The position numbers were made by a program, and so were the translations under genes. This document shows positions 1 to 5,504 of a stretch of 12,188 nt of DNA, one piece after another. The notes under the pieces are model-generated. The model did no database searches, had not been told where the DNA came from, and worked only from the letters and a program-made list of their open reading frames with translations. Each line of letters starts with the position of its first letter. The stretch's first letter is position 1. The DNA comes from JBOHNM01 sp050730675 (lineage in GTDB: Bacteria > Planctomycetota > Phycisphaerae > Phycisphaerales > UBA1924), in NCBI GenBank assembly GCA_050730675.1, contig JBOHNM010000124.1:1-12188 (forward strand), written 5' to 3'.

Positions 1-114
1 GGCGACCGCCACCGCAAGGGTCTCCCGACCCGCGGCCAGCGCACCCGGTCCAACTCGCGCACCCGCAAGGGCCGCCGCAAGACCGTCGCAGGCAAGAAGG
101 GCGTCAAGGGCTAA
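1..114 (+). CDS. rpsM: 30S ribosomal protein S13, C-terminal fragment
   Basis: The window opens inside this gene, and only the last 37 codons before a TAA stop are present. The visible peptide is very basic and contains the S13 tail signature GLPTRGQRTRSNSRTRKG, which matches the conserved GLPVRGQRT-(K/R)-(T/S)-N-ART-(R/K)-KG block of the family. S13 sits in the head of the small subunit, and its flexible C-terminal tail reaches towards the tRNAs at the A and P sites. The following lysine/glycine-rich end (KTVAGKKGVKG) is an ordinary variable tail. It is the first gene of the alpha-operon segment seen here; rpsK starts 63 bases downstream. The identification is secure; the start lies outside the window. 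Confidence 0.97.
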   Translation, partial: GDRHRKGLPTRGQRTRSNSRTRKGRRKTVAGKKGVKG

Positions 115-177
115 GTCCGCGTCGCCCGGGGCCCGCCGACCGGGTGTTCCACCAGAACTCCAAGACCGAGTATCACC

Positions 178-555
178 ATGGGCAAGAAGATCAAGAAAGT
201 CCGCAAGAACGTCGTGCGCGGCATCGCGCACGTTCGTGCCAGCCAGAACAACACCATCGTCACCATCACCGACACCAACGGCGAGACCCTCTGCTGGGAC
301 TCCGCCGGCTCCATCGGCTTCAAGGGCACCCGCAAGAGCACCCCGTTCGCGGCCACCCGCGCGGGCGAGAACTGCGGCTCCAAGGCCCGCAAGCTCGGCG
401 TCACCGAGCTTGAGGTCCGCATCAAGGGCGCCGGCGCCGGCCGCGAGTCCGCCGTCAACGGGCTCGTCTCCACCGGCATGCGCATCACCGCCGTCGAGGA
501 CCACACGCCTGTTCCCCACAACGGCTGCCGCCCGACCAAGCGCCGCCGCGTCTGA
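178..555 (+). CDS. rpsK: 30S ribosomal protein S11
   Basis: Encodes 125 residues, close to the usual 125-130 of S11, a platform protein of the small subunit that contacts 16S rRNA near the E site. Diagnostic blocks are visible: NNTIVTITDTNG (residues 24-35), GFKGTRKSTPFAA (47-59), the glycine-rich loop KGAGAGRES (83-91) and the C-terminal PHNGCRPTKRRRV (113-125), where the usual CRPPK is CRPTK. The Asn-Gly pair in PHNGC is the conserved site that becomes isoaspartate in several bacteria. The ATG at 178 begins the normal basic N-terminus MGKKIKKVRKN. There is no convincing Shine-Dalgarno sequence in front of it. The next gene is rpoA, not the frequently seen rpsD. Confidence 0.98.
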   Translation: MGKKIKKVRKNVVRGIAHVRASQNNTIVTITDTNGETLCWDSAGSIGFKGTRKSTPFAATRAGENCGSKARKLGVTELEVRIKGAGAGRESAVNGLVSTGMRITAVEDHTPVPHNGCRPTKRRRV

Positions 556-707
556 TTTCATGAGATTCCACGGTCGCGCGGGCTTACCCCCGCACGACCG
601 CTTCGACCCCCGGACAGCAGGGTCCCTCGCTCCCGCAGCCGCGAGAAGGCCCGATACCCGGTGCAGGTCCGAACCCCCTGGGTGCTGCGGATTTCGAGGT
701 ATCGACC
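556..707 (+). promoter_or_regulatory. Structured 152-base spacer between rpsK and rpoA
   Basis: This untranslated stretch lies where rpsD sits in many alpha operons. It contains a strong hairpin: 571-582 pairs with 589-600, 12 positions with a single C-A mismatch and a 6-base loop. Two smaller stems follow, 605-609 with 620-624 and 626-630 with 641-645. No T run follows any of them, so they do not look like simple intrinsic terminators. A GAGGT sequence at 696-700 is a reasonable ribosome binding site for rpoA. The stems could stabilise mRNA, act in factor-dependent termination, or be a protein-binding leader; which of these applies cannot be decided from one sequence. Confidence 0.45.
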
Positions 708-1721
708 ATGCGCATCAAGTGGCGCGGGCTTGAACTGCCCTCCAAGATCTCGTCGGATCCCAAGTTCCGTTCCAACACCTTCGGCCGGTTCATTATTGAG
801 CCGTTCGAGCGTGGCTTCGGCACGACTGTCGGCAACGCCCTCCGTCGCACGCTCCTGTCGGCCCTCGAGGGCGCGTCCCTCACGGGCATCAAGATCAAGG
901 GCGCCCAGCACGAGTTCAGCTCCCTCCCAGGCGTCATGGAGGATGTCACCGACATCGTCCTCAACGTCAAGAGCATGATCGTCAAGCTCGAGGGCGACGG
1001 CCCCAAGGTCATGAAGCTCGCCGCCCGCGGTCCGGGCGAGGTCACGGCCGACATGATCGAGGCTGACCCCTCGGTCACGATCCTCAACAAAGACCTGATC
1101 ATCGCGACCCTCACCGACAAGATCGACTTCGAGATGGAACTCACCGTCTCCAAGGGCCGCGGCTACATCCCCGCCAACGAGCGCTACAACCAGGGCGAGG
1201 AGCAGGAGATCGGCATCATCCCGCTCGACGCCCTCTACTCCCCCGTCCAGCGCGTCCGCTACAACATCGAAGAGACGCGCGTCGGTCAGAAGACCAACTA
1301 CGACAAGCTCATCATGGAGATCTGGACCAACGGCACCGTGACGCCCGAGATGGCGCTCGTCGAGGCCGCCAAGATCATGCGCAAGCACCTCAACGCCTTC
1401 GTCCAGTACTTCGAGCTCGGCACCGAGCGCGTCAGCGACGAGGCCGCGGCCGCCGCTTCGGTGGACGAGGAGCTCATCCGCAAGCTCAACATGCCCATCG
1501 CCGAGCTGGACCTCTCCGTTCGCGCCAGCAACTGCCTCGAGTCGGCCCGCATCCAGACCGTCGCCGACCTGGTCAGCAAGTCCGATGCCGACCTCCTCCG
1601 CGTCCGTTCCTTCGGCCGCACCTCGCTTCGCGAGGTCAAGAAGAAGCTTCTGGATATCAACCTCGACCTCGGCATGACCCTCCCCGAGGGCGTCGCCGTC
1701 ACCGCCCCAGCTCCGGCCTGA
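708..1721 (+). CDS. rpoA: DNA-directed RNA polymerase subunit alpha
   Basis: Encodes 337 residues, a standard length. Residues 1 to about 240 form the N-terminal domain that dimerises and holds beta and beta-prime. It includes the signature RGFGTTVGNALRRTLLSA (35-52) and a block around 177-200 (YSPVQRVRYNIEETRVGQKT). An alanine-rich linker (245-250) leads to the C-terminal domain (about 262-325), which binds UP-element DNA and activators. In that domain R272, N275 and C276 (VRASNCL) correspond to E. coli R265, N268 and C269. The FGRTS block (302-306) keeps the Gly and Ser of the E. coli minor-groove loop but has Thr where E. coli has Lys298. GAGGT at 696-700 supports the ATG at 708. It lies in the alpha operon upstream of rplQ. 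Confidence 0.99.
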   Translation: MRIKWRGLELPSKISSDPKFRSNTFGRFIIEPFERGFGTTVGNALRRTLLSALEGASLTGIKIKGAQHEFSSLPGVMEDVTDIVLNVKSMIVKLEGDGPKVMKLAARGPGEVTADMIEADPSVTILNKDLIIATLTDKIDFEMELTVSKGRGYIPANERYNQGEEQEIGIIPLDALYSPVQRVRYNIEETRVGQKTNYDKLIMEIWTNGTVTPEMALVEAAKIMRKHLNAFVQYFELGTERVSDEAAAAASVDEELIRKLNMPIAELDLSVRASNCLESARIQTVADLVSKSDADLLRVRSFGRTSLREVKKKLLDINLDLGMTLPEGVAVTAPAPA

Positions 1722-1736
1722 CACCGTTTTTTCACG

Positions 1737-1766
1737 CACCAGGCGGGCCCAACGGCCCGCCCGGTG
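1737..1766 (+). terminator. Strong hairpin between rpoA and rplQ, without a T run
   Basis: The sequence forms a near-perfect stem: CACC (1737-1740) pairs with GGTG (1763-1766), followed by one A-C mismatch and eight G-C pairs (1742-1749 with 1754-1761) around a CAAC loop. It starts 15 bases after the rpoA stop. The bases after it (TCTTCGATT) are only modestly T-rich, and the run of six T lies before the stem rather than after it. It may be an attenuator, a processing or stability element, or a weak terminator that sets rplQ apart from rpoA. Confidence 0.5.
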
Positions 1767-1801
1767 TCTTCGATTCACTGTTCAGAGCGTCCCCCGGGGC
1801 C

Positions 1802-1807
1802 TAACAT
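1802..1807 (+). promoter_or_regulatory. Possible -10 box for rplQ
   Basis: TAACAT fits the TANNNT pattern of a housekeeping sigma -10 element and lies 27 bases before the rplQ ATG, downstream of the hairpin at 1737-1766. The context GGCCTAACATT (1798-1808) closely matches GGGCTAGCATT at 2539-2549, in front of the Cys-rich lipoprotein gene. No good -35 is visible; TTCAGA at 1781-1786 is weak and has a 15-base spacer. Confidence 0.35.
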
Positions 1808-1834
1808 TCGCCCCTTCGCCCGGAGATTTGTCCC

Positions 1835-2485
1835 ATGCGTCACGGAAAAGCCGGATACAAGCTCGGCCGCACCAGCTCTCACCGCACGGCCACGCTGCGC
1901 AACCTCGCCTCGTCGCTTTTTCAGCACGGGCAGATCACCACGACGATCCCGCGCGCCAAGGCGCTGCAGCCCTTCGTCGAGAAGATCATCACCAAGGCCA
2001 AGCGCGGCGATCTCCACGCACGCCGCCAGGTCATCGCCACCCTCGGCTACGACCGCGAGGCATTCCACTGGCTCTACCAGCCCAGCGAAAAGGCCGCCAT
2101 GAAGGACCCAGTCCTCAAGGCCACCATCGACCGGGCCAAGACCGCCGCCGATCGCGCCGGCCGCTTCTTTGAACTCCCCGCCGCCAGCCAGGTTGAGGTC
2201 AACCGCTACGGCGAGTTCCGCAAGGCCCCCAAGCTCGTCAAGCACATCTTCGACAACGTCGCTCCGCGCTTCAAGGACCGCGCCGGCGGCTACACCCGCA
2301 TCGTCAAGCTCGGCCGCCACCGTATCGGCGACGGCGGCGAGATCTGTGTGATCCAGTTCGTCGGCGCAGAGGAAGGCCCCGAGATCGGCGGCAACCCCTC
2401 GACCCGCCGCCGGATCGCCGATCGCCGCACCGCCTTCGCCGCCAAGCTCCGTAAGGAAGCCCCCAAGGCCGCGGCTGCCAGCTGA
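1835..2485 (+). CDS. rplQ: 50S ribosomal protein L17 with internal insertion and C-terminal extension
   Basis: Encodes 216 residues; bacterial L17 is usually about 115-130. The N-terminus (MRHGKAGYKLGRTSSHRTA, then TTTIPRAKALQPFVEKIITKAK) and the later block KHIFDNVAPRFKDRAGGYTR (136-155) are unmistakable L17, which lies by the exit tunnel of the large subunit. In E. coli the equivalents of residue 73 and residue 131 are nearly adjacent. Here about 56 residues (roughly 74-130) are inserted, mostly charged and helical-looking. A basic tail (183-216, with RRRIADRR) extends the C-terminus. The reading frame is continuous and codon use matches the neighbours, so this is not a frameshift. GGAG at 1822-1825 supports the ATG at 1835. 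It closes the alpha-operon segment. Confidence 0.97.
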   Translation: MRHGKAGYKLGRTSSHRTATLRNLASSLFQHGQITTTIPRAKALQPFVEKIITKAKRGDLHARRQVIATLGYDREAFHWLYQPSEKAAMKDPVLKATIDRAKTAADRAGRFFELPAASQVEVNRYGEFRKAPKLVKHIFDNVAPRFKDRAGGYTRIVKLGRHRIGDGGEICVIQFVGAEEGPEIGGNPSTRRRIADRRTAFAAKLRKEAPKAAAAS

Positions 2486-2490
2486 ATCCG

Positions 2491-2511
2491 AGCCCCGGAA
2501 CCCCCGGAGCT
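2491..2511 (+). terminator. Hairpin just after rplQ
   Basis: AGCCCCGG (2491-2498) pairs with CCGGAGCT (2504-2511) across a 5-base loop, with one C-A mismatch. It begins 5 bases after the rplQ stop. C-rich sequence follows rather than T, so if it ends transcription it probably does so with a protein factor, or it protects the mRNA 3' end. Confidence 0.35.
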
Positions 2512-2542
2512 ACCCCCCAAGGATGGGTGGCTTCGGGCGGGC

Positions 2543-2548
2543 TAGCAT
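2543..2548 (+). promoter_or_regulatory. Possible -10 box for the Cys-rich lipoprotein gene
   Basis: TAGCAT lies 41 bases before the ATG at 2590, inside GGGCTAGCATT, an element very like the one in front of rplQ. No convincing -35 is present. TTGAAC at 2548-2553 was considered as a -35, but its -10 would collide with the ribosome binding site. Confidence 0.35.
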
Positions 2549-2589
2549 TGAACATCTGGGTCATCGCCCTTTACCACAAAGGAACACGC

Positions 2590-2847
2590 ATGAAGAACAC
2601 CACCCGCATCGCCTCCCTGTTCGCCCTCACCGCCGCCGGCATCCTCGTCGGCTGTGCAAGCTCGGACCGCTCCGAGTCCACGACGGCGACCAACGTCAAG
2701 TCCGACAGCACCTGCTGCGACAGCGCCGGCGCCGCCAAGGCCAGCTCCTGCTGCTCCGAGGGCAAGTCGGCCGAGGCCAAGACCTGCTCCGAAGCCAAGA
2801 CTTGCACCGAGTCCAAGACCTGCACGGACACCAAGGCCAAGAACTGA
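2590..2847 (+). CDS. Small cysteine-rich lipoprotein of unknown function
   Basis: Encodes 85 residues. Residues 1-21 form a lipoprotein signal peptide ending in a good lipobox, LVGC, with Cys22 as the lipid attachment site. The mature part is hydrophilic and built from Ser, Thr, Ala, Lys and Glu, with seven more cysteines: the pairs C42-C43 and C54-C55, then C66, C72 and C78 in three six-residue repeats of the form KTC-(S/T)-(E/D)-x. AGGA at 2580-2583, six bases ahead, fixes the start; an upstream in-frame ATG at 2527 would put the signal peptide far inside the protein. The gene stands alone between the alpha operon and a strong terminator. The cysteines could bind metal or form disulfides outside the cytoplasmic membrane; no family is recognised. 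Confidence 0.75.
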   Translation: MKNTTRIASLFALTAAGILVGCASSDRSESTTATNVKSDSTCCDSAGAAKASSCCSEGKSAEAKTCSEAKTCTESKTCTDTKAKN

Positions 2848-2870
2848 GCCTCGGTTTCAATCGCCTAACC

Positions 2871-2911
2871 CAACGGCCCGCGTCGGCATCGACCCGGGCC
2901 GTTGTCGTTTT
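2871..2911 (+). terminator. Intrinsic terminator after the Cys-rich lipoprotein gene
   Basis: Bases 2871-2880 pair perfectly with 2895-2904 (CAACGGCCCG against CGGGCCGTTG). After one C-C mismatch the stem continues with 2882-2885 against 2890-2893 around a GCAT loop. TCGTTTT follows at once, with four T at 2908-2911. This is the best intrinsic terminator in the window. It shares the 13 bases CCCAACGGCCCGC (2869-2881) with the rpoA-rplQ hairpin (1748-1760). Confidence 0.75.
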
Positions 2912-2946
2912 GATCGAACGCACACGCAGTTGAGCCAACCGGACCC

Positions 2947-2975
2947 TTGCGAACATTCCAGAGGTGTGGTATTTT
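2947..2975 (+). promoter_or_regulatory. Promoter of the first paralogous lipoprotein gene, predicted leaderless
   Basis: TTGCGA (2947-2952) and TATTTT (2970-2975) are separated by exactly 17 bases and fit a housekeeping sigma promoter. TG plus one base directly before the -10 makes it an extended -10. The ATG at 2983 lies only 7 bases after the -10 box, about where transcription would start, so the mRNA should have no leader or almost none. Confidence 0.55.
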
Positions 2976-2982
2976 GCCGCCC

Positions 2983-3678
2983 ATGCCCACTCGCGTATTC
3001 CATCTGCTGGTCCTTCTCGCCCTTACCCTCACGTCGCTCGCGTGCGTTTCCGGCTGCGACAAACACGCCGCCGACCGCGAAGCGATCGTGGACCTCTTCG
3101 AGCGCCACCAGCAGAATGTCCGCGCCCGCGACGGCAAGGCTGCCGCCGCCGATCTCACCGACGCCTCGCACGACATGACGAGCGAGCTGCTCAAGAAGGC
3201 GCTCACCCTCAGCGAAAAGGCCACCCACGCCCTCCCCGGCTCCGACCGGCTCGACATCCTGCTCATCCGCCACCTCACCGGCGGCGACAAGGACGAGATC
3301 AAAAAGATCGCGGCGATGAACGGCCGCCAGTACTACGAGTACGTCATCGAGCAGGGATGGACATTCGAGCCCACCAACTTCTCACTCGAGGGCTTCAAGT
3401 TCTCGCGCACCGGCGCCGAGGCCAAGCTCGCCTCCGACGAACGCAAGGTCGATTGGGTCGTCTACTTCCTGCTCGAGAACGACAAGTGGATGATCGACGA
3501 CACGCAGCGCCAGCGCTACAACCGCGTCGTTGCCAAGTACGCCGCCAAGAACAAGATGTCCGAGGATGAGTTCATGCTCGCGCTGCTCTACTTCATTTCA
3601 GGTCGCGAGCCATCTCGGAATATCTGGAGCCCCCTCAAGCCCAACAGCTCCGGCGGAAACCCGCTCCTCGACAACTGA
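2983..3678 (+). CDS. Lipoprotein with NTF2-like pattern, paralogue 1
   Basis: Encodes 231 residues. The signal peptide runs to a lipobox VSGC with Cys25 as lipid site, so the protein is predicted to be anchored to a membrane facing outwards. The mature part starts with a helix (EAIVDLFERHQQNVRARDG), later has a strand-like stretch VDWVVYFLLENDKWMIDD, and ends in GGNPLLDN (3652-3675). A leading helix followed by a KW-(M/L)-x-D strand recalls NTF2-like/SnoaL-like lipoproteins; that fold is an inference. The ATG at 2983 is chosen over an in-frame TTG at 2947 because the signal peptide starts there and the TTG lies within the promoter. The next gene, 27 bases downstream, is a paralogue, probably in the same transcript. 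Molecular function is unknown. Confidence 0.8.
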   Translation: MPTRVFHLLVLLALTLTSLACVSGCDKHAADREAIVDLFERHQQNVRARDGKAAAADLTDASHDMTSELLKKALTLSEKATHALPGSDRLDILLIRHLTGGDKDEIKKIAAMNGRQYYEYVIEQGWTFEPTNFSLEGFKFSRTGAEAKLASDERKVDWVVYFLLENDKWMIDDTQRQRYNRVVAKYAAKNKMSEDEFMLALLYFISGREPSRNIWSPLKPNSSGGNPLLDN

Positions 3679-3705
3679 TCCCCGGCACGCACACCGGAGT
3701 CCTGC

Positions 3706-4407
3706 ATGCACGCACACCTTGCCCGTCTGATCATCCTCAGCCTGCTGGTGTTACTGCCGCTCGCCGGCTGCGACAAGTATGCCGCCGAAAAGACCGCCAT
3801 CCGCGACACGTACGATCGCTATCGTGCAGCATCGGATAGCCGCGACGGCTCGACCGCCGCTTCGCTGGTCAGTGAGTCCTCCTTCGAGCACAACGACCGT
3901 ACCACCGGCTATGCACTCTCGATGCCGACCGAAAAACTCAAGGCGCTGTCGGCGGCCGAGCGGTTCGACACGCTCCATACGCGCCACATGACAGCCGGAG
4001 ACAAATCGGTCATTCGGAGCCTTCAGACGCTCAAGGGCGCGCCGCTCTGGGCATTTATGGTGACTCAAGGATGGAACTCCGCGGACAAGTATGAAGTTAA
4101 ACTCGGCAAGATCCGGGTGAACGGCTCCAGCGCGGAGATGGAGATCTACTACGACGGCGAGAAGGACGATGTGCCGGTGTACTTTGTCAAGGACGGCGGC
4201 AAGTGGCTTCTCGATTTCTCACAGGATCAGCGATTCAATCGGACCTTTGCAAGCTACTCCCGAAAGCACAAGATCTCCGAGAATGAACTCTTCATGCTGA
4301 TGCTGGAAGAGATGTCAGGGCGCGAGCCGGACCGTAAGATCATTTGGAAGCCGCTCGGCAGTGGCAGTGGCAGTAGCGGCGGCGGCAATCCGCTTCTCGA
4401 CAACTGA
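3706..4407 (+). CDS. Lipoprotein with NTF2-like pattern, paralogue 2
   Basis: Encodes 233 residues with a signal peptide and lipobox LAGC (Cys22). It aligns along its length with the gene before it. Shared features are CDK-x-AA after the lipid cysteine, an AI-x-D-x-(F/Y)-(E/D)-R helix, RH-(L/M)-T-x-GDK, an invariant QGW, KW-(M/L)-(I/L)-D, K-(M/I)-SE-(D/N)-E, SGREP-x-R with IW-x-PL, and an identical final GGNPLLDN (4381-4404). GGAG at 3695-3698 supports the ATG at 3706. A Ser/Gly linker (GSGSGSSGGG) precedes the tail. Codon use is a little less GC-rich than in the first copy, so the duplication is probably old. An NTF2-like fold is likely but not proven. No enzyme motif is seen. Confidence 0.8.
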   Translation: MHAHLARLIILSLLVLLPLAGCDKYAAEKTAIRDTYDRYRAASDSRDGSTAASLVSESSFEHNDRTTGYALSMPTEKLKALSAAERFDTLHTRHMTAGDKSVIRSLQTLKGAPLWAFMVTQGWNSADKYEVKLGKIRVNGSSAEMEIYYDGEKDDVPVYFVKDGGKWLLDFSQDQRFNRTFASYSRKHKISENELFMLMLEEMSGREPDRKIIWKPLGSGSGSSGGGNPLLDN

Positions 4408-4435
4408 CCGCCGAGCAGCCGGCGGGTCCGCCCGC
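4408..4435 (+). terminator. Overlapping hairpins after the lipoprotein pair
   Basis: CCGCCG (4408-4413) pairs with CGGCGG (4420-4425). A competing stem pairs GCGGG (4422-4426) with CCCGC (4431-4435). The first begins directly after the stop codon. There is no T run. This is weak evidence for the 3' end of the lipoprotein transcript, and the second stem abuts the proposed pheS -10 box. Confidence 0.3.
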
Positions 4436-4441
4436 TACAGT
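4436..4441 (+). promoter_or_regulatory. Possible -10 box for pheS, predicted leaderless
   Basis: TACAGT fits TANNNT and lies 7 bases before the pheS ATG at 4449, the same distance as in the first lipoprotein promoter. No good -35 sits 16-18 bases upstream, and no Shine-Dalgarno sequence precedes the ATG. Confidence 0.35.
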
Positions 4442-4448
4442 CCGCCCC

Positions 4449-5492
4449 ATGTTCCCGCAGCTCGACGAGCTTGAGTCTTCTGCCCGCGCCGCGCTCGACA
4501 AGGCGGCCGATGCCGGCGCGCTCGAGGCTTGGCGCGTCGAATTCGTCGGCCCCAAGGGCAAGGCCAAGACGCTGCTCGCGGGGATCAAGAACATTCCCGG
4601 CGACCAGCGCGCCGCCTACGGCGCCCGCGTCAACACGCTCACCCGCGGCCTGGAAGACGCCTTCAAAACGCGTCAGGAGTCGCTCGACGGCGCCGCGGCC
4701 AAGCCCGTCGGACCCTCGCTCGATATGACCGAGCCGGGGCTGCTCTGGTCGCAGGCGCTCGGACGACGGCACATCCTCTCGCGCGTTCGCGAGGAGCTGG
4801 TGGACGTCTTCGGCCGCATGGGCTTCGAGGTCGCCGAGGGGCCGGAGCTCGAGGACGATGAGCACAACTTCGTGAAGCTCAATATCCCCGCGGCCCACCC
4901 CGCCCGCGAGCCGATCGACAACTTCTACATCGACGATCCGGCGCGGACGGCCCGCCCGCGCATGCTCCGCAGCCAGACCAGCACCGTGCAGGTTCGCGTG
5001 ATGGAGGCCGCGGTGAAGCGCGACGGCGGGGCACTCAAGAGCCCGATCAAAATCATCGCTCCCGGGCGCGTCTACCGCCCCGACGCCGTGGACGCCACGC
5101 ACTCGTTCATGTTCCACCAGATCGAGGGTCTGTATATCGACCGGGCCGTCACGATGGTGGACCTCAAGAGCACGCTTCTCCACTTCGCCCGCGCCTACTT
5201 CGGCCCCGAGGCCGACGTGCGTCTGCGCCCCACATTCTTCCCGTTCACCGAGCCTTCGGCCGAGTTGGACATGAAGCTCAAGCTCCGCGCCGACCAGCCC
5301 TGGAAATGGGTCGAGCTGGGCGGCTGCGGCATGGTCCACCCGCGCGTGCTCACCATGTGCGGCATCGATCCCGAGCAGTGGACCGGTTTCGCCTTTGGCT
5401 TCGGCATCGAGCGACTGGCGATGGGCAAGTACGGCATCCCGGACATCCGGATGCTCTACCAGAACGACGTGCGGTTCCTCAACCAGCTCTGA
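4449..5492 (+). CDS. pheS: Phenylalanine--tRNA ligase alpha subunit
   Basis: Encodes 347 residues, the usual length of the alpha subunit, which charges tRNA-Phe as an alpha2-beta2 enzyme in the cytoplasm. An N-terminal coiled-coil arm (about 1-85) precedes the class II catalytic core. Motif 2 is at 206-230 (GRVYR, then HSFMFHQIEGLYID), RPTFFPFTEPSAELD is at 260-274 and motif 3 is at 313-334 (GFAFGFGIERLAM, then KYGIPDIR). In the phenylalanine pocket the common RTHTSPVQ block reads RSQTSTVQ (174-181), so the usual His is Gln and the Pro is Thr. pheT, often adjacent, is not next to it: the next gene points the other way with 12 bases between stops. No Shine-Dalgarno is seen. Confidence 0.98.
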   Translation: MFPQLDELESSARAALDKAADAGALEAWRVEFVGPKGKAKTLLAGIKNIPGDQRAAYGARVNTLTRGLEDAFKTRQESLDGAAAKPVGPSLDMTEPGLLWSQALGRRHILSRVREELVDVFGRMGFEVAEGPELEDDEHNFVKLNIPAAHPAREPIDNFYIDDPARTARPRMLRSQTSTVQVRVMEAAVKRDGGALKSPIKIIAPGRVYRPDAVDATHSFMFHQIEGLYIDRAVTMVDLKSTLLHFARAYFGPEADVRLRPTFFPFTEPSAELDMKLKLRADQPWKWVELGGCGMVHPRVLTMCGIDPEQWTGFAFGFGIERLAMGKYGIPDIRMLYQNDVRFLNQL

Positions 5493-5504
5493 ATTGTGCC
5501 ACGT

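Noticed and set aside
1727..1766. T run plus hairpin between rpoA and rplQ as a standard intrinsic terminator
   Set aside because: The T run precedes the stem on the plus strand; after the stem the sequence is only weakly T-rich. On the minus strand the stem is followed by A, not T.
558..1778. Long minus-strand open frame (406 codons) opposite rpoA
   Set aside because: It lies antisense to a certain gene; its Leu/Val/Asp/Glu-rich repetitive composition is what GC-rich codon bias produces on the opposite strand. No domain is recognisable.
2527..2529. Upstream ATG for the Cys-rich lipoprotein
   Set aside because: The ATG at 2590 has AGGA six bases ahead and begins a proper lipoprotein signal peptide; the upstream start would bury it.
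2947..2949. TTG as an upstream start of the first paralogous lipoprotein gene
   Set aside because: It would add 12 residues before the signal peptide, and the TTG is part of the predicted -35 box.
4080..4330. Lower GC in the second lipoprotein gene as a sign of recent transfer
   Set aside because: The difference is mild, the flanking gene is a paralogue with typical composition, and no mobile element is nearby; relaxed constraint explains it better.
4254..5339. Minus-strand open frame (361 codons) opposite pheS
   Set aside because: Shadow of pheS caused by third-position GC bias; no ribosome binding site or motif.
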